Assembly: GCF_000381925.1 (NCBI RefSeq) | Contig: NZ_KB907307.1 | Coordinates: 1,116,001 to 1,180,000, forward strand | From: Nocardia sp. BMG111209 | Lineage (GTDB): Bacteria; Actinomycetota; Actinomycetes; Mycobacteriales; Mycobacteriaceae | Reading direction: 5' to 3' | DNA length: 64,000 bases | Shown: positions 17,798-27,069 of the stretch, piece by piece | How the letters are laid out: each line of letters begins with the position of its first letter | How positions within the stretch are numbered: the stretch's first letter is position 1 | Made by a program: the position numbers and the translations under genes | The notes under the pieces: model-generated | Databases searched by the model: none | What the model was told of the DNA's origin: nothing | The model's input: only the letters and a program-made list of their open reading frames with translations

Positions 17798-19987
17798 TCA
17801 GCGCCGCCACACCAGTTTCAGGATCGCCGGGGTCAGCAATAGCCGGATCACCGTCGCGTCCAGTACCAGCGCGGCGATCATGCCGTAGGCGATGTACTTC
17901 ATCAGCACCAGATCCGAGAACCCGAACGCGCCGGTCACCACGATCAGGATCGCCGCCGCCGAGGTGATCACCCCACCGGTGTGGGCGACCCCGAACCGGA
18001 TCGCCTCCGCCGGTGCGGCGCCCGCGTGCCGGGCCTCGGCCATCCGCGACTGCAGGAACACCTCGTAATCGGTGGACAGCCCGAACAACACCGTCACGAT
18101 CAGCACCAGCACCGCGAACATCAGCGGACCGGGCGTGAAGTTCAGCGCCCCCGCACCGTGACCCTCCACGAAGATCCAGGTCAGGATGCCCAGGGTCGCC
18201 GCCAGCGACAACGTGCTCAGCAGTACCGCCTTGATCGCCAGCACCAGCGACCGGAACGCCGCGTACATCAATGCGATCGCCGCGGCCACCAGGATCGCGC
18301 CCAGCAGCGGCAGCCCCTCGATCAGACTGTGGATACTGTCGCGTTCCAGCGCCGGAACCCCCGCGACCATCACCGTGACCCCCGGCGGGGACGGGATCGC
18401 GCGCAGCGTCGCGATCGCGGTATCGGTGGCCCGGTCGTCCACCAGGCCCGCCGAGAGCACGTTCACCCCGTTCTTGGTCGGCGCCGCGGCCTCGAACTTC
18501 CCGGTCAGTCCCGGCGTGAAATCGGCCTGGAACCGGATATCGGACAACTGCTGCGAATTCGCGCCGACCACAACGAGTTTCAACGGTTCGGTGCGGAAAC
18601 CGGGGAACAGGGCATCGAATTGCTCCTGCGCGACCCGGGCGGGATTGTCGCGGGCCAGATACCGTTCCGACAGACCACCGAACTCGATGTGCCGGAACGG
18701 GATCAGCAACACCAGCAACCCCAGCACGATCGGCGCGATCACCAGCACCGGCCGCCGCATCGCGAACACCGCCAGCCCGGAGAAGAACCGCTGCCCCCGC
18801 TCGCCGTGACCCGGAACCGGTTGTGCCGCACCGTGTTCGCGGTGCCGGCGCAGGGTGCGCCAGTTGAGCAGATCGATCCGGTCACCGGCGATGCTCAGCA
18901 TCGCCGGCAGGGCCGTCACCGACAGCACCGCCGCCAGCAGCACCGAACTGATCCCGCCGTAGGGCACCGACCGCAGCACCCCGATCGGGAAGATGAACAG
19001 CGCGCCCAGGCTCACCGCGATGATCGCCGCCGAGAACAGCACCGTCCGGCCCGCGGTGGCGACCGTCGCGGCGGTGGCCTCCTCCACGCTGCGCCCGCCG
19101 GCCAGCTCCTCCCGGAACCGGGTCACCGCGAACAATCCGTAGTCGATCGCCAGTCCCAGGCTGACCAGCGTCACCACCGCCGACGCGAACACGTTCACAT
19201 CGATCACCGTGGTCAGCAGCCGCATGATGCCCTGACTGCCCAGGATCGTCATCCCGCCGACCAGCACCGGCAGCGCCGCGGCCACCACCCCGCCGAACAC
19301 GAAATACAACAGGATCGCCACCAGCGGCAACGCGATCACCTCCGCGCGGTGGATATCGCGCTGCATCCCGGTGTTGATGCCCTCCACTACCGGTTGCAGA
19401 CCCGCCAGCTGCACCGTCGTACCGCCGGGCCCGCACCCGGACGCCGCCGCACCCCCCGCGGCGTCCACCGGCCCGTGCGCCGCGGGCGTGTGCGCGGTGG
19501 CGCCGGTGCAGCCGCCGCGCAGCGCGTCCTCGATCGCGAGATAGTTGTTCACCGATTCGGTGTCCGCGCCGCGCAACCCGACACTGGCGAAGGCGTGCGT
19601 GCGGGAGGCGTCGGCGAACCGGCCCATCATCGAACCGTCGAAATACGAGTCGATCTTCTGGATCCGATCGGGGTAGCGGGCGCGTAGCTCGGCCAGTGAC
19701 GCGGTCACCGCGGCGCGCACCGGCGGATCGTCGACGGTGCCGCCGGGCGGGGCGGTGTAGACGATGATCACGTCCGCGTCGGTGTCGCGGCCGAAGGTCC
19801 GGTCGGCCAGCTGCGACGCCGCCACCGACTCGCTGTGCTCGTCGAACCAGCCCCCCTGCGCCAGCCGCGACCCCAGGTCCAGGCCGTAGAGACCCGACGC
19901 GGCCACCGCCACCAGGAACACCGCGCACACCAGGAACCGACGACGGTGGACCCATCGCCCCCACCGCGCCAACTGCCGATCGAACAT
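17798..19987 (-). CDS. MMPL-family (RND) membrane transporter
   Basis: This RND permease has 729 residues and two MMPL halves. A helix at about residues 18-36 is followed by a large extracytoplasmic domain. Helices 2-6 include GLAIDYGLFAVTRF, and the second half mirrors it with GLSTDYEVFLQSR. The paired Asp-Tyr motifs are the proton-relay residues of MmpL proteins. Such transporters export lipids, siderophores or drugs in mycolate actinobacteria. A Gly/Ala-rich insertion at about 165-195 with three Cys is unusual. The gene starts 6 bp after the Mtb12-like lipoprotein gene, so the two are probably co-transcribed. Confidence 0.92.
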   Translation of the reverse strand: MFDRQLARWGRWVHRRRFLVCAVFLVAVAASGLYGLDLGSRLAQGGWFDEHSESVAASQLADRTFGRDTDADVIIVYTAPPGGTVDDPPVRAAVTASLAELRARYPDRIQKIDSYFDGSMMGRFADASRTHAFASVGLRGADTESVNNYLAIEDALRGGCTGATAHTPAAHGPVDAAGGAAASGCGPGGTTVQLAGLQPVVEGINTGMQRDIHRAEVIALPLVAILLYFVFGGVVAAALPVLVGGMTILGSQGIMRLLTTVIDVNVFASAVVTLVSLGLAIDYGLFAVTRFREELAGGRSVEEATAATVATAGRTVLFSAAIIAVSLGALFIFPIGVLRSVPYGGISSVLLAAVLSVTALPAMLSIAGDRIDLLNWRTLRRHREHGAAQPVPGHGERGQRFFSGLAVFAMRRPVLVIAPIVLGLLVLLIPFRHIEFGGLSERYLARDNPARVAQEQFDALFPGFRTEPLKLVVVGANSQQLSDIRFQADFTPGLTGKFEAAAPTKNGVNVLSAGLVDDRATDTAIATLRAIPSPPGVTVMVAGVPALERDSIHSLIEGLPLLGAILVAAAIALMYAAFRSLVLAIKAVLLSTLSLAATLGILTWIFVEGHGAGALNFTPGPLMFAVLVLIVTVLFGLSTDYEVFLQSRMAEARHAGAAPAEAIRFGVAHTGGVITSAAAILIVVTGAFGFSDLVLMKYIAYGMIAALVLDATVIRLLLTPAILKLVWRR

Positions 19988-19993
19988 CCGCCG

Positions 19994-20551
19994 CTACCCG
20001 CAGGCCGGGGTCTTGTAGTCGGCGGTGCGCAGGATCCCGCACAGGTCGGTCCGCGACAGCTTCCACACCCCACCGGCGTCGACGAAGTGCACGATCGTGG
20101 TCCGGATGTTGCTGCCGGTTCCGTCCTTGTCCAGCCGCAGCGTCGCCGTCAGCGTGCCGTCGTGGTTGTCGAACACCGGGTCGGTGACGCCGTAGATCGC
20201 GTGCGGATTGTCGTGCATCGCCTGGTACATGTCGGGGATGGCGCCGGTGAACGCGTCCCCGTCCTCGATCAGCGCGGTCCGGTCACTGTCGGGCAGTGCG
20301 GGATCCAGGGCGCGTTTGATCTGCGCGTCCAGCTCCGCGGCCGTCGGGATCGGCCGCGGCGCCGCGCGACCGGCCTCCGGCGCGTGTGCCTGCGCCTGCG
20401 CCGACGAGGTCAGCGCCGCATAGGCCGAGGACCGCGCGGCGGCCACCGCCGCCTCGTCCGGGCCACTGGCGCAGCCGGTCACCGCCGCCACCAGGCCCGC
20501 CGCGCACAGCCCCCACACCGGCGCACTCAGCGCCGATCGTCGCACCACCAT
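19994..20551 (-). CDS. Mtb12-like secreted lipoprotein
   Basis: This exported protein has 185 residues. The signal peptide ends in the lipobox VTGC (Cys at about 27). An Ala/Pro-rich spacer is followed by a C-terminal domain with PTAAELDAQIKRALDPALPDSDR and later FVDAGGVWKLSRTDLCGIL. The layout resembles the mycobacterial low-molecular-weight antigen Mtb12/CFP-2 and its NTF2-like fold. The ATG at 20549-20551 is the only start giving a proper signal peptide. It precedes the MMPL gene and may act as its extracytoplasmic partner, which is an inference from position only. Confidence 0.7.
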   Translation of the reverse strand: MVVRRSALSAPVWGLCAAGLVAAVTGCASGPDEAAVAAARSSAYAALTSSAQAQAHAPEAGRAAPRPIPTAAELDAQIKRALDPALPDSDRTALIEDGDAFTGAIPDMYQAMHDNPHAIYGVTDPVFDNHDGTLTATLRLDKDGTGSNIRTTIVHFVDAGGVWKLSRTDLCGILRTADYKTPACG

Positions 20552-20809
20552 CTGCCGTCCCTGTGCCCGTTTCGAGAAGTTACCGGTAAGTCTCGTACAG
20601 TCTCGCACGGACGCCGCGATCCACCTGCCCCTTTCCCGCCGCCGGTTCACCACGCCTGCGCACGAGAGCGGCAGCCAGCCGCGACACGCCACGCCGACGC
20701 CACGACCCCGGCGCGTCGGGCCGCAGCGCGACCGTGGTCAGATGATAGGGAAGAGGTTCGCCGGGGCGGCCCGGTGAGCAGGCGTGACGGTGGCGAAGGA
20801 GTTCGGTGC

Positions 20810-22057
20810 ATGCGTGGTGTCAACGGCCCCGCTCCGCTCGGCGCAGCGGCACGCCCGGCCCCGGCGCGTCACGCTCCCCACGGCACCACACCCGACGGCA
20901 CACCCACGCCACCCCGGCCCGCAGACGCCACCCCGTCGGCCCTCGCACGCCGTGTCCGCTGGACCGGGTGCGCGCTCGCGGCCGTCGCCACCGTCGGCGT
21001 GCTCACCGGCTGCTCCACCCAGAACTCCGGTGACAAGACACCCGCCGCCGCCCCCGCCTCGGCCGCGGTCTCCCCGCCGACGACCGTCACCCCCGCCGGC
21101 ACCGTCACCCCCGCGGCGCCGATCGCCGCCCTGCTGGCCGTGCCCGGCGCGGGGCGGCTGGCCGAACTGGACACCGACGGCAGCACCGTCCACCTGCTCG
21201 ACCTCGCCCCGCCGACCGGCACACCCGGCAATCCCGCACCCGGTGCACCCGCCGGTTCCGCCCCCGCCGCGGCCGCGAGCGGCGCGGCGAACCCGGCAGC
21301 CCCGGGCACGGCCGGCACCCGCACCGTCACCCTGCCCGCCCGCACCGCCGGCCTGACCCCCGGCGGCCCCGGTGAGATCCTCGCCGCCGCCGGAACCCAG
21401 ATCCTGCACATCGACACCGCCACCGGCACCGTCCGCGCCACCCCCGTCGGCGCCGCCGCCCGCGCGGTCGCCCGCCGCCCCGACGGCACCCTGGCCGTCG
21501 CGCTCACCGACCACCGGGTCCTGATCGTCGCCGACGACGGCCGGATCCTGCACACCGTGACCGGCCTGACCGGCGCCGATTCCGTCGCCGCCGCCGGGGA
21601 CACCGTCGCCGTGCTCGACCTCGCGCAGACCAGCCTCACCGAACTGGACCTCGGCCACGGCAAGCCCCGGCTGGCGCTGCGCGCGGGCACCGGCGCCACC
21701 GGACTGATCGCCGACCACTATCAGCGGCTGCTGGTCACCGACACCGCCGGCGGCACCTTGCTGGTGTACACTCCCGATCCACTCGTGCTGCGGCAGCGTT
21801 TCCCGGTAGGCTCTTCGCCCTACGCACTCGCCTACGATCAGCGGTCCGAAACCGTCTGGGTGACGCTGACCGGCAGTAACGAAGTCGCCGGATTCGATCT
21901 GTCGACGGGTATACCGGAAGAAGTGGGTCGCTTCGCGACCGTACGTCAACCGGATTCGGTGACCATCGACGACCGCACCGGCGACATGTTCGTAGGATCC
22001 GCGACCGGCGACGGTCTGCAGCGGATCGGCGCGGACGACAGGAAGAGAGGGCAGTGA
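20810..22057 (+). CDS. Beta-propeller (YncE-like) lipoprotein, LppL-like position
   Basis: This exported protein has 415 residues. A polar Pro/Ala-rich N-terminal stretch of about 45 residues precedes the signal helix and the lipobox LTGC. The mature part holds repeated beta-propeller blades (ILHIDTATGTVRATPVG, then VLDLAQTSLTELDLG, later VWVTLTGSNEVAGFDL). The order lipoprotein, DUF5703, pyrD resembles the mycobacterial lppL-pyrD region. An AAGGAG ribosome site stands about 8 bases before the ATG at 20810. Its stop overlaps the start of the next gene. Confidence 0.8.
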   Translation: MRGVNGPAPLGAAARPAPARHAPHGTTPDGTPTPPRPADATPSALARRVRWTGCALAAVATVGVLTGCSTQNSGDKTPAAAPASAAVSPPTTVTPAGTVTPAAPIAALLAVPGAGRLAELDTDGSTVHLLDLAPPTGTPGNPAPGAPAGSAPAAAASGAANPAAPGTAGTRTVTLPARTAGLTPGGPGEILAAAGTQILHIDTATGTVRATPVGAAARAVARRPDGTLAVALTDHRVLIVADDGRILHTVTGLTGADSVAAAGDTVAVLDLAQTSLTELDLGHGKPRLALRAGTGATGLIADHYQRLLVTDTAGGTLLVYTPDPLVLRQRFPVGSSPYALAYDQRSETVWVTLTGSNEVAGFDLSTGIPEEVGRFATVRQPDSVTIDDRTGDMFVGSATGDGLQRIGADDRKRGQ

Positions 22058-22338
22058 TGGCTCCGGCCCCGGGTACCGGTTCGCACCAGCCGCACCGTTC
22101 GCGTCGCAACGCGGTTCCAGCAGGGTGGGAAACCACCAGTGACGAGGGAGAATACGAGTACGTGCCGTTACGACTGCCACCGGATGTCAACCGGGTGACC
22201 GCGTCGATGCGCCTGACGATCCAGGCCGAATACGGCGGCTGGGAACTGTCGCGGGTGCGCGCCTACACCGACGGCAGCCGCCGCGTGCTGCTGCGCCGCC
22301 GCAAGACCAGCCACCCGGTCCCCGAACCGGGAATGTGA
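22057..22338 (+). CDS. DUF5703-family small protein
   Basis: This basic protein has 93 residues. The first 30 residues are polar, and the conserved core reads [20 protein letters not shown], then [19 protein letters not shown]. Function is unknown. A GGAAGAGAGG ribosome site precedes the ATG at 22057; a GTG one codon earlier is also possible. It overlaps the lipoprotein stop and ends 7 bp before pyrD, so the three genes form an operon. Confidence 0.82.
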   Translation: MAPAPGTGSHQPHRSRRNAVPAGWETTSDEGEYEYVPLRLPPDVNRVTASMRLTIQAEYGGWELSRVRAYTDGSRRVLLRRRKTSHPVPEPGM

Positions 22339-22345
22339 GGCGGGC

Positions 22346-23428
22346 ATGTACTCCTTGTTGCTGCGCCTGATGTTTCTGCTGCCCCCGGAACGCATCCATC
22401 ACCTCGCATTCCTCGCGATCCGGTGGGCGACCCGGTTCGCGGCCGGCCGCAGGCTCGCGGCGGCACTGTTCGCCGTCGACGACCCGATCCTCGCCGTCGA
22501 CGCGTTCGGGGTGCGATTCCCCGCGCCACTGGGCCTGGCCGCCGGATTCGACAAGAACGCCGAGGGCGTCGACGCCTGGGGCGCGCTCGGTTTCGGATTC
22601 GCCGAGATCGGCACCGTCACCGCGCAACCGCAACCCGGTAACCCGGCGCCGCGACTGTTCCGGCTGCCCGCCGACCACGCCCTGATCAACCGGATGGGTT
22701 TCAACAACGACGGCGCCGCCGCGGCCGCCGACCGGGTGCGCGACCGCCGGCCCGGTGGCGTGCCGCTGGGCGCCAACATCGGCAAGACCAAGATCACCCC
22801 GCCCGAACGCGCCGCCGGCGACTACGCGCACAGCGCCGGACTGCTCGGCCCGCTGGCCGACTTCGTCGTGGTCAACGTGTCCTCACCCAACACCCCCGGA
22901 CTGCGCGACCTGCAAGCCGTCGAATCGCTGCGCCCGATCCTGGCCGCAGTCCTCGCCGAAACCGACAAACCGGTCCTGGTGAAGATCGCCCCCGACCTGT
23001 CCGACGAGGACGTCGACGCCGTCGCCGACCTCGCCGTGGAACTCGGCCTGGCCGGCATCGTCGCCACCAACACCACCATCGCCCGCCGCGGACTGCGCAC
23101 CCCCGAGGTCGAGGTCGAGACCATCGGCGCCGGCGGCCTGTCCGGCCCGCCGGTTGCCGCACGGTCGCTGCAGGTGCTGCGGCGGCTGTACGCGCGGGCC
23201 GGGGACCGGCTGGTACTGATCTCCGTCGGCGGTATCGAGAACGCCGACCAGGCCTTCGAACGCATCCTCGCCGGCGCCACCCTGCTACAGGGCTACACCG
23301 GATTCATCTACGGCGGCCCGGCCTGGGCCCGGCACATCCACCGCGGCATCGCCCAGCGGCTGCGCGCCGGCGGCTACACCGGCATCGCCGACGCCGTCGG
23401 CGCCGCCCACGGCGCCAACCGCGCCTGA
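22346..23428 (+). CDS. pyrD: Dihydroorotate dehydrogenase (quinone), class 2
   Basis: This enzyme oxidises dihydroorotate to orotate with FMN and passes electrons to the quinone pool, the fourth step of UMP synthesis. At 360 residues it has the class 2 length. An amphipathic N-terminal helix pair ([18 protein letters not shown]) anchors it at the membrane. Core motifs are [40 protein letters not shown], the catalytic-Ser region [16 protein letters not shown], and the FMN phosphate loop SVGGI. It ends at a strong bidirectional hairpin. Confidence 0.97.
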   Translation: MYSLLLRLMFLLPPERIHHLAFLAIRWATRFAAGRRLAAALFAVDDPILAVDAFGVRFPAPLGLAAGFDKNAEGVDAWGALGFGFAEIGTVTAQPQPGNPAPRLFRLPADHALINRMGFNNDGAAAAADRVRDRRPGGVPLGANIGKTKITPPERAAGDYAHSAGLLGPLADFVVVNVSSPNTPGLRDLQAVESLRPILAAVLAETDKPVLVKIAPDLSDEDVDAVADLAVELGLAGIVATNTTIARRGLRTPEVEVETIGAGGLSGPPVAARSLQVLRRLYARAGDRLVLISVGGIENADQAFERILAGATLLQGYTGFIYGGPAWARHIHRGIAQRLRAGGYTGIADAVGAAHGANRA

Positions 23429-23432
23429 CCCG

Positions 23433-23462
23433 GTCCGCGGGCCGCCGGCGCGGCCCGCGGAC
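23433..23462. terminator. Bidirectional hairpin between pyrD and a convergent gene
   Basis: GTCCGCGGGCC and GGCCCGCGGAC form a perfect 11-bp stem with an 8-base loop. It lies 5 bases after the pyrD stop and just past the stop of the convergent minus-strand gene. Confidence 0.7.
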
Positions 23463-23467
23463 ACCGA

Positions 23468-23839
23468 TCACCCCAGCAGATGCAACGACCGCGGCGCCGG
23501 ACCGTACCCGGCCACCCCCTCCGCCGCGTCGGGGCCGTCGTGCGCCCGGGGCCGCCGCCGCGACCGGTTCTCCATCCGCCGCCACAACACGATCACCGCC
23601 TGCTCGTATCGGATACCGACCGTGGCCGCGTGCTCGGCGATGCGATCCACTGTGACCGCGTCGTGCACCACATCCGGATCGCTGAGCAGTTCGTCCAGCC
23701 GCATCCCCGCCAGCGCCTGCGCCCGCGACAGCGACTGCGGCAGCCAGGTCAGCCGCCACCGGTCGCCGCCCCCGGCGCGATAGGCGTACTCCGGGGAACG
23801 GTCGCTGGTCATGATCCGGTCGGTCGCGTGGATGGTCAC
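23468..23839 (-). CDS. Conserved hypothetical protein, paralogue of the next gene
   Basis: A protein of 123 residues with no recognised family. It opens VTIHATDRIMTSDRSPEYA, then WRLTWLP, then LSRAQALAG, and ends in a basic Arg-rich tail. An AGGAGG ribosome site stands shortly before the GTG at 23837-23839. The neighbour upstream on the same strand encodes the same pattern (RS.E..YRAG, WRLSWLP, LS..QA.AG), so the pair arose by duplication. There is no signal peptide or membrane segment. The conserved tryptophans and the arginine-rich end hint at nucleic acid or protein binding, but nothing more can be said. Confidence 0.75.
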   Translation of the reverse strand: MTIHATDRIMTSDRSPEYAYRAGGGDRWRLTWLPQSLSRAQALAGMRLDELLSDPDVVHDAVTVDRIAEHAATVGIRYEQAVIVLWRRMENRSRRRPRAHDGPDAAEGVAGYGPAPRSLHLLG

Positions 23840-23976
23840 GACTGCCTCCTCTCGCGGGCCCATCCGGTGCAGCAAGGACACTGCATCCGCCGGACGGACA
23901 TCCGCAACATCGGTGGGGACAACCCCCGGGCGGCGGACCGGGCGAGCACGCCCGGCCCGCCGCATCGCAGCGCCGG

Positions 23977-24270
23977 TCACGACGACCGCCGCTGCTGCGT
24001 GCGATACAACAGAGCCGAAAGAGCCTGCGGCACAGTAATGTTCAACTGCCGTGCGGATCGCCCCAGCTCGTCCCACACCGCCGGATCGGCCAATGTGCGT
24101 GGCGCGGCCAGAATTTCGGCGATCACGACCCCGGCGCGGGCCTGATCCCCGCTCAGCTCCGCCTCCGGCAGCCAGCTCAGCCGCCAGGACGAACCCCCGC
24201 GACCGGCCCGCGTGGCCCACTCGCCACTGCGGGCACCGGTGATCGTGCGGCTGTTCTCGTAGAGTGTCAC
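23977..24270 (-). CDS. Conserved hypothetical protein, paralogue of the previous gene
   Basis: A protein of 97 residues that aligns along its length with the protein encoded at 23468-23839. Shared positions include VTL/VTI at the start, RSGEWATRAG, WRLSWLPE, LSGDQARAG and a C-terminal QALSALLYR helix. The leaders are alike too: GGAGGCAGCC ahead of this GTG and GGAGGCAGTC ahead of the other. The 137-bp gap between them holds no other gene. The function is unknown. Confidence 0.75.
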   Translation of the reverse strand: MTLYENSRTITGARSGEWATRAGRGGSSWRLSWLPEAELSGDQARAGVVIAEILAAPRTLADPAVWDELGRSARQLNITVPQALSALLYRTQQRRSS

Positions 24271-24647
24271 GGCTGCCTCCGGAAGGGGCGGGTCGCGGCG
24301 CGACGTGTTGCGGGGATGACGAACGCCCCGCTCGGCGCCGGCACGGGCCGGACGGGGTGGCCGCACCGGGGCGGCGGACGAAGCAGACAGGGGTCAGGCG
24401 GCCGAACCGATTGCGGCCGCGTCGGTCTCACCGTAACCGGTCGCGCGAGCGGGACCGCCGGTGACTACGCCACCCCGAGAGGACCACTCCCGACATTCGG
24501 GACCTCCCGAGGCACTCGGCGTACGAATGCCGTTCCACGAGGTGGTATTTCCCGGAGGATACTGGCAAATGCCCCCTCGTGGAGAAAATTTCCCCGAGTG
24601 AGACCAGGATAAACCCGAAGGTGAACGGAAATATGCCGCGATCGCGT
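24271..24647. other. Intergenic stretch, lower GC, with small hairpins
   Basis: No convincing gene is seen. The sequence turns visibly richer in A and T after 24520. One perfect short hairpin is present: TCCCGA and TCGGGA around CAT at 24488-24502, followed by CCTCCCGAGG. It marks the left edge of an accessory region that continues to about 31072. Confidence 0.5.
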
Positions 24648-24666
24648 CTATCGTCTGCAACGATAG
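24648..24666 (+). promoter_or_regulatory. Perfect inverted repeat ahead of the PfkB-like gene
   Basis: CTATCGT and ACGATAG form a perfect 7-bp inverted repeat with CTGCA between them, ending 22 bases before the ATG at 24689. It could be a repressor operator or a 5-prime hairpin next to the ribosome site. Confidence 0.55.
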
Positions 24667-24688
24667 TGACACGGAGGTGACGGGCCCG

Positions 24689-26113
24689 ATGACCGGAGAC
24701 GAGGCGGCGGTCGCCGCGATCCGAAGCGTACTCACCAGTCTGCGCAAACGCGCCGGCCTGCAACCGGATCGCTTGCACCGCACCGAGATCGATGCCGGGA
24801 TACTGCTGGAACTGCCGGTCATCCGGCGTTACGCCGATCATCACCGGGTAGCCCCTCGGCAGGCCGTGCTGCCGGTCGTCCGGGAACTCGCCCGCGACCT
24901 GCCGCCCACCGAACGGCTGATCGTCGATGCCGAACTGAATCTCGGCCTGTTACAAGATCTTTTGACATCCGAGGTGGATCCGGCGGCGCTGTACGCCACC
25001 GACCTCGGCGCACGCCGTACCTACCTGTGCGCCCGATGGGTGGAGTTGCACCATGTCCTGGCCGTCGAACGGATTCCGCTCCCGCCGACCGTGCGTACCC
25101 TGCGCGGCGCCCCGGAAGATCGGGCCTTCCTCGAACTGGCCCGGCGACTGTCGGAGCATCCGATCGCCCGGGGCATCCAGGTGGTGGTCATCGGCGACGC
25201 GGTCCACGACCATGTCTACGACGTCGACCGGCACCCGGCCCCGGGTACGGCGGTCGACAGCCGCCGTACCACCCATCCCGGGGGCAAAGGACTCGGTCGC
25301 GCGGTCGCCATCGCCAACTGGGGCGTATCGGTGGGACTGCTCGGCGCCGTAGGCGGCGACGAGGCCGGCCGGTTGCTGCTGCAGTATCTCGCCGGACACG
25401 GCGTCGACACCTCTCTGATGAAAACCGTTGCGGGCGCCCCGACTCCGATCACCGCAGTGATCACCGGCCCCGACGGCCCGGCGATCGTCGCCGACAAGAA
25501 CGAGCAGATGGCCCTGGATCCCGCCGATCTCACGAGTGCGGCCGTGCAGAACGCGATCGACCACGCCCGAGTGCTGTTGCTGACCTTCGAGCAGCCCGAG
25601 CCCGTCCTCGCCTGGGTGCTGGCCCACGTACAGACACTGGCGCGACGGCCGATCGTGATCGTGCACGCCTCACCGACGCTCAAGGACCCGCAGGCCCTGT
25701 ATCCGTTCCTGCACGCCGTGGACTTTCTGGTCGGCACCGAGGCCGAACTCGGCCGATTGCTGTTCGGCGCAGGCGCGGCCACCGCGGACCCCGCGCAATG
25801 GCTACAGGTCATGGGCGCTCGAACCGTCTGCACCATACGCGAATTCGGCTGCACGGTCCGCGCCGGCAACGAAACATACGACATTGCACCGTATCCAGCG
25901 GTGTTCCGCAGCAAACCCGGTGCCACCGCACTGTTCTCGGCGGCCCTGACCTACCGGGTCCTGAAGGCGGGCTGCCCCGCCGACGAGTCCGACTTCGCTT
26001 GGGCCACAGCCGCGATGGACATCGCACCCGGATCGCTCTACGCGGTACCGGACCCGCTCCCGACCGTCGAACAGGTCGATCAGATGGTCCGATTCGGGCC
26101 CGTTCCGAACTGA
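24689..26113 (+). CDS. PfkB-fold protein with helical N-terminal domain, catalytic Asp missing
   Basis: A protein of 474 residues. Residues 1 to about 150 form a helical domain with RSVLTSLRKRAGL near the start and LYATDLGARRTYL at about 101-113; I cannot name the family. From about 163 a ribokinase/PfkB fold begins (RGIQVVVIGD). The substrate-side signature HPGGKGLGRAVA is present, with GGKG at 198-201. The catalytic motif, normally DTxGAGDxF, reads SKPGATALF (411-416), with Ala414 at the base Asp position. Phosphoryl transfer is therefore doubtful, and the protein may be a sugar or nucleoside sensor. A GGAGG site favours ATG 24689 over the GTG at 24677 that it overlaps. Confidence 0.72.
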   Translation: MTGDEAAVAAIRSVLTSLRKRAGLQPDRLHRTEIDAGILLELPVIRRYADHHRVAPRQAVLPVVRELARDLPPTERLIVDAELNLGLLQDLLTSEVDPAALYATDLGARRTYLCARWVELHHVLAVERIPLPPTVRTLRGAPEDRAFLELARRLSEHPIARGIQVVVIGDAVHDHVYDVDRHPAPGTAVDSRRTTHPGGKGLGRAVAIANWGVSVGLLGAVGGDEAGRLLLQYLAGHGVDTSLMKTVAGAPTPITAVITGPDGPAIVADKNEQMALDPADLTSAAVQNAIDHARVLLLTFEQPEPVLAWVLAHVQTLARRPIVIVHASPTLKDPQALYPFLHAVDFLVGTEAELGRLLFGAGAATADPAQWLQVMGARTVCTIREFGCTVRAGNETYDIAPYPAVFRSKPGATALFSAALTYRVLKAGCPADESDFAWATAAMDIAPGSLYAVPDPLPTVEQVDQMVRFGPVPN

Positions 26114-26286
26114 TGAGATCCCGGTCTGTCCAGGTGCCGGAACATCGCACTCGGAGTATCTGACATTCACGTCCAGGCTGTGGCATTATACCCCCTGGTG
26201 TACGCAGACCTGGTGAGTTCCGGGCGAATCGAGTGTGCGCCGACAGGTGTTCGGCGTCCGTGCACTCGTATCGGAGGAATGGGTCT

Positions 26287-27069
26287 GTGAAGACGGCGGC
26301 ATCCGCTCTCGATGACACCGGGCATACGCTCACGCGCAAGGGGCGCGATATGAGAGTCCGGGTCCGGGAGTGGGCCGTCGGGGACGATCGGGGCACGATG
26401 ATCGTCGTCGGTCCGGTCACCGACGGTTGTCTCGTGCGTATCCATTCGCGGTGTATGTACGGGGACGTGCTCGCCTCCGACGATTGCGATTGCGGGCCGG
26501 AACTCGACACGGCGATGGACCGGATCCAGGCCGCAGGGTGCGGGGTGCTGGTCTATCTCGACCAGGAAGGCCGCGGCGCCGGGCTGATCGTCAAGGCACG
26601 CAGCCTGCGACACAGCGAAGAGCACGGCGTCGATACGTTCGCCAGTTACGCTGCGCTGCAGCACGAACCGGACGTCCGCAGCTACGAGCAGGCGGCGATC
26701 GCGCTGTCGGAACTGGGACTCACCTCGGTACGACTGCTCACCAACAACCCGGACAAGATCGAGGCCGTCCATGCGGCAGGTATTGCCGTCGAACGAGTGC
26801 CGCTGATCACCGAGGCACGAAGTGAGCGGGCCCGTGCTTACCTCGACGCCAAGCGCCGCATCCGCGGGCACCTGCTGCCCGGCGTCTCATTCGACGGCAT
26901 AACGCGATTCCCGGATGTCGAACGGTTCGGTGAATCGCAGATAGAACCCCGATGGGTCGATCATGCGGAAGTCGCGGACGCCACACCACGGCTGACGCTC
27001 CAGGGGCTGAACGACACGCTCGTCACCGTGCACCCGGCCGAACAGCTCGTCGATATCGTCGACCGATAA
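26287..27069 (+). CDS. GTP cyclohydrolase II homologue (RibA-like), stand-alone
   Basis: GTP cyclohydrolase II opens GTP to a diaminopyrimidine, formate and pyrophosphate. Zinc ligands are intact: C56 (HSRCMYGD), C67 and C69 (CDCG). The catalytic Arg is in DQEGRGAGL (R96), and the nucleotide loop is LLTNNPDKI. There is no DHBP synthase half and no other riboflavin gene nearby, so a role outside core riboflavin synthesis is likely. The enzyme domain ends near residue 200. The last 60 residues are read antisense to the VOC gene and look unconstrained. The GTG at 26287 has a GGAGG site 9 bases upstream; ATG 26350 is an alternative. Confidence 0.82.
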   Translation: MKTAASALDDTGHTLTRKGRDMRVRVREWAVGDDRGTMIVVGPVTDGCLVRIHSRCMYGDVLASDDCDCGPELDTAMDRIQAAGCGVLVYLDQEGRGAGLIVKARSLRHSEEHGVDTFASYAALQHEPDVRSYEQAAIALSELGLTSVRLLTNNPDKIEAVHAAGIAVERVPLITEARSERARAYLDAKRRIRGHLLPGVSFDGITRFPDVERFGESQIEPRWVDHAEVADATPRLTLQGLNDTLVTVHPAEQLVDIVDR

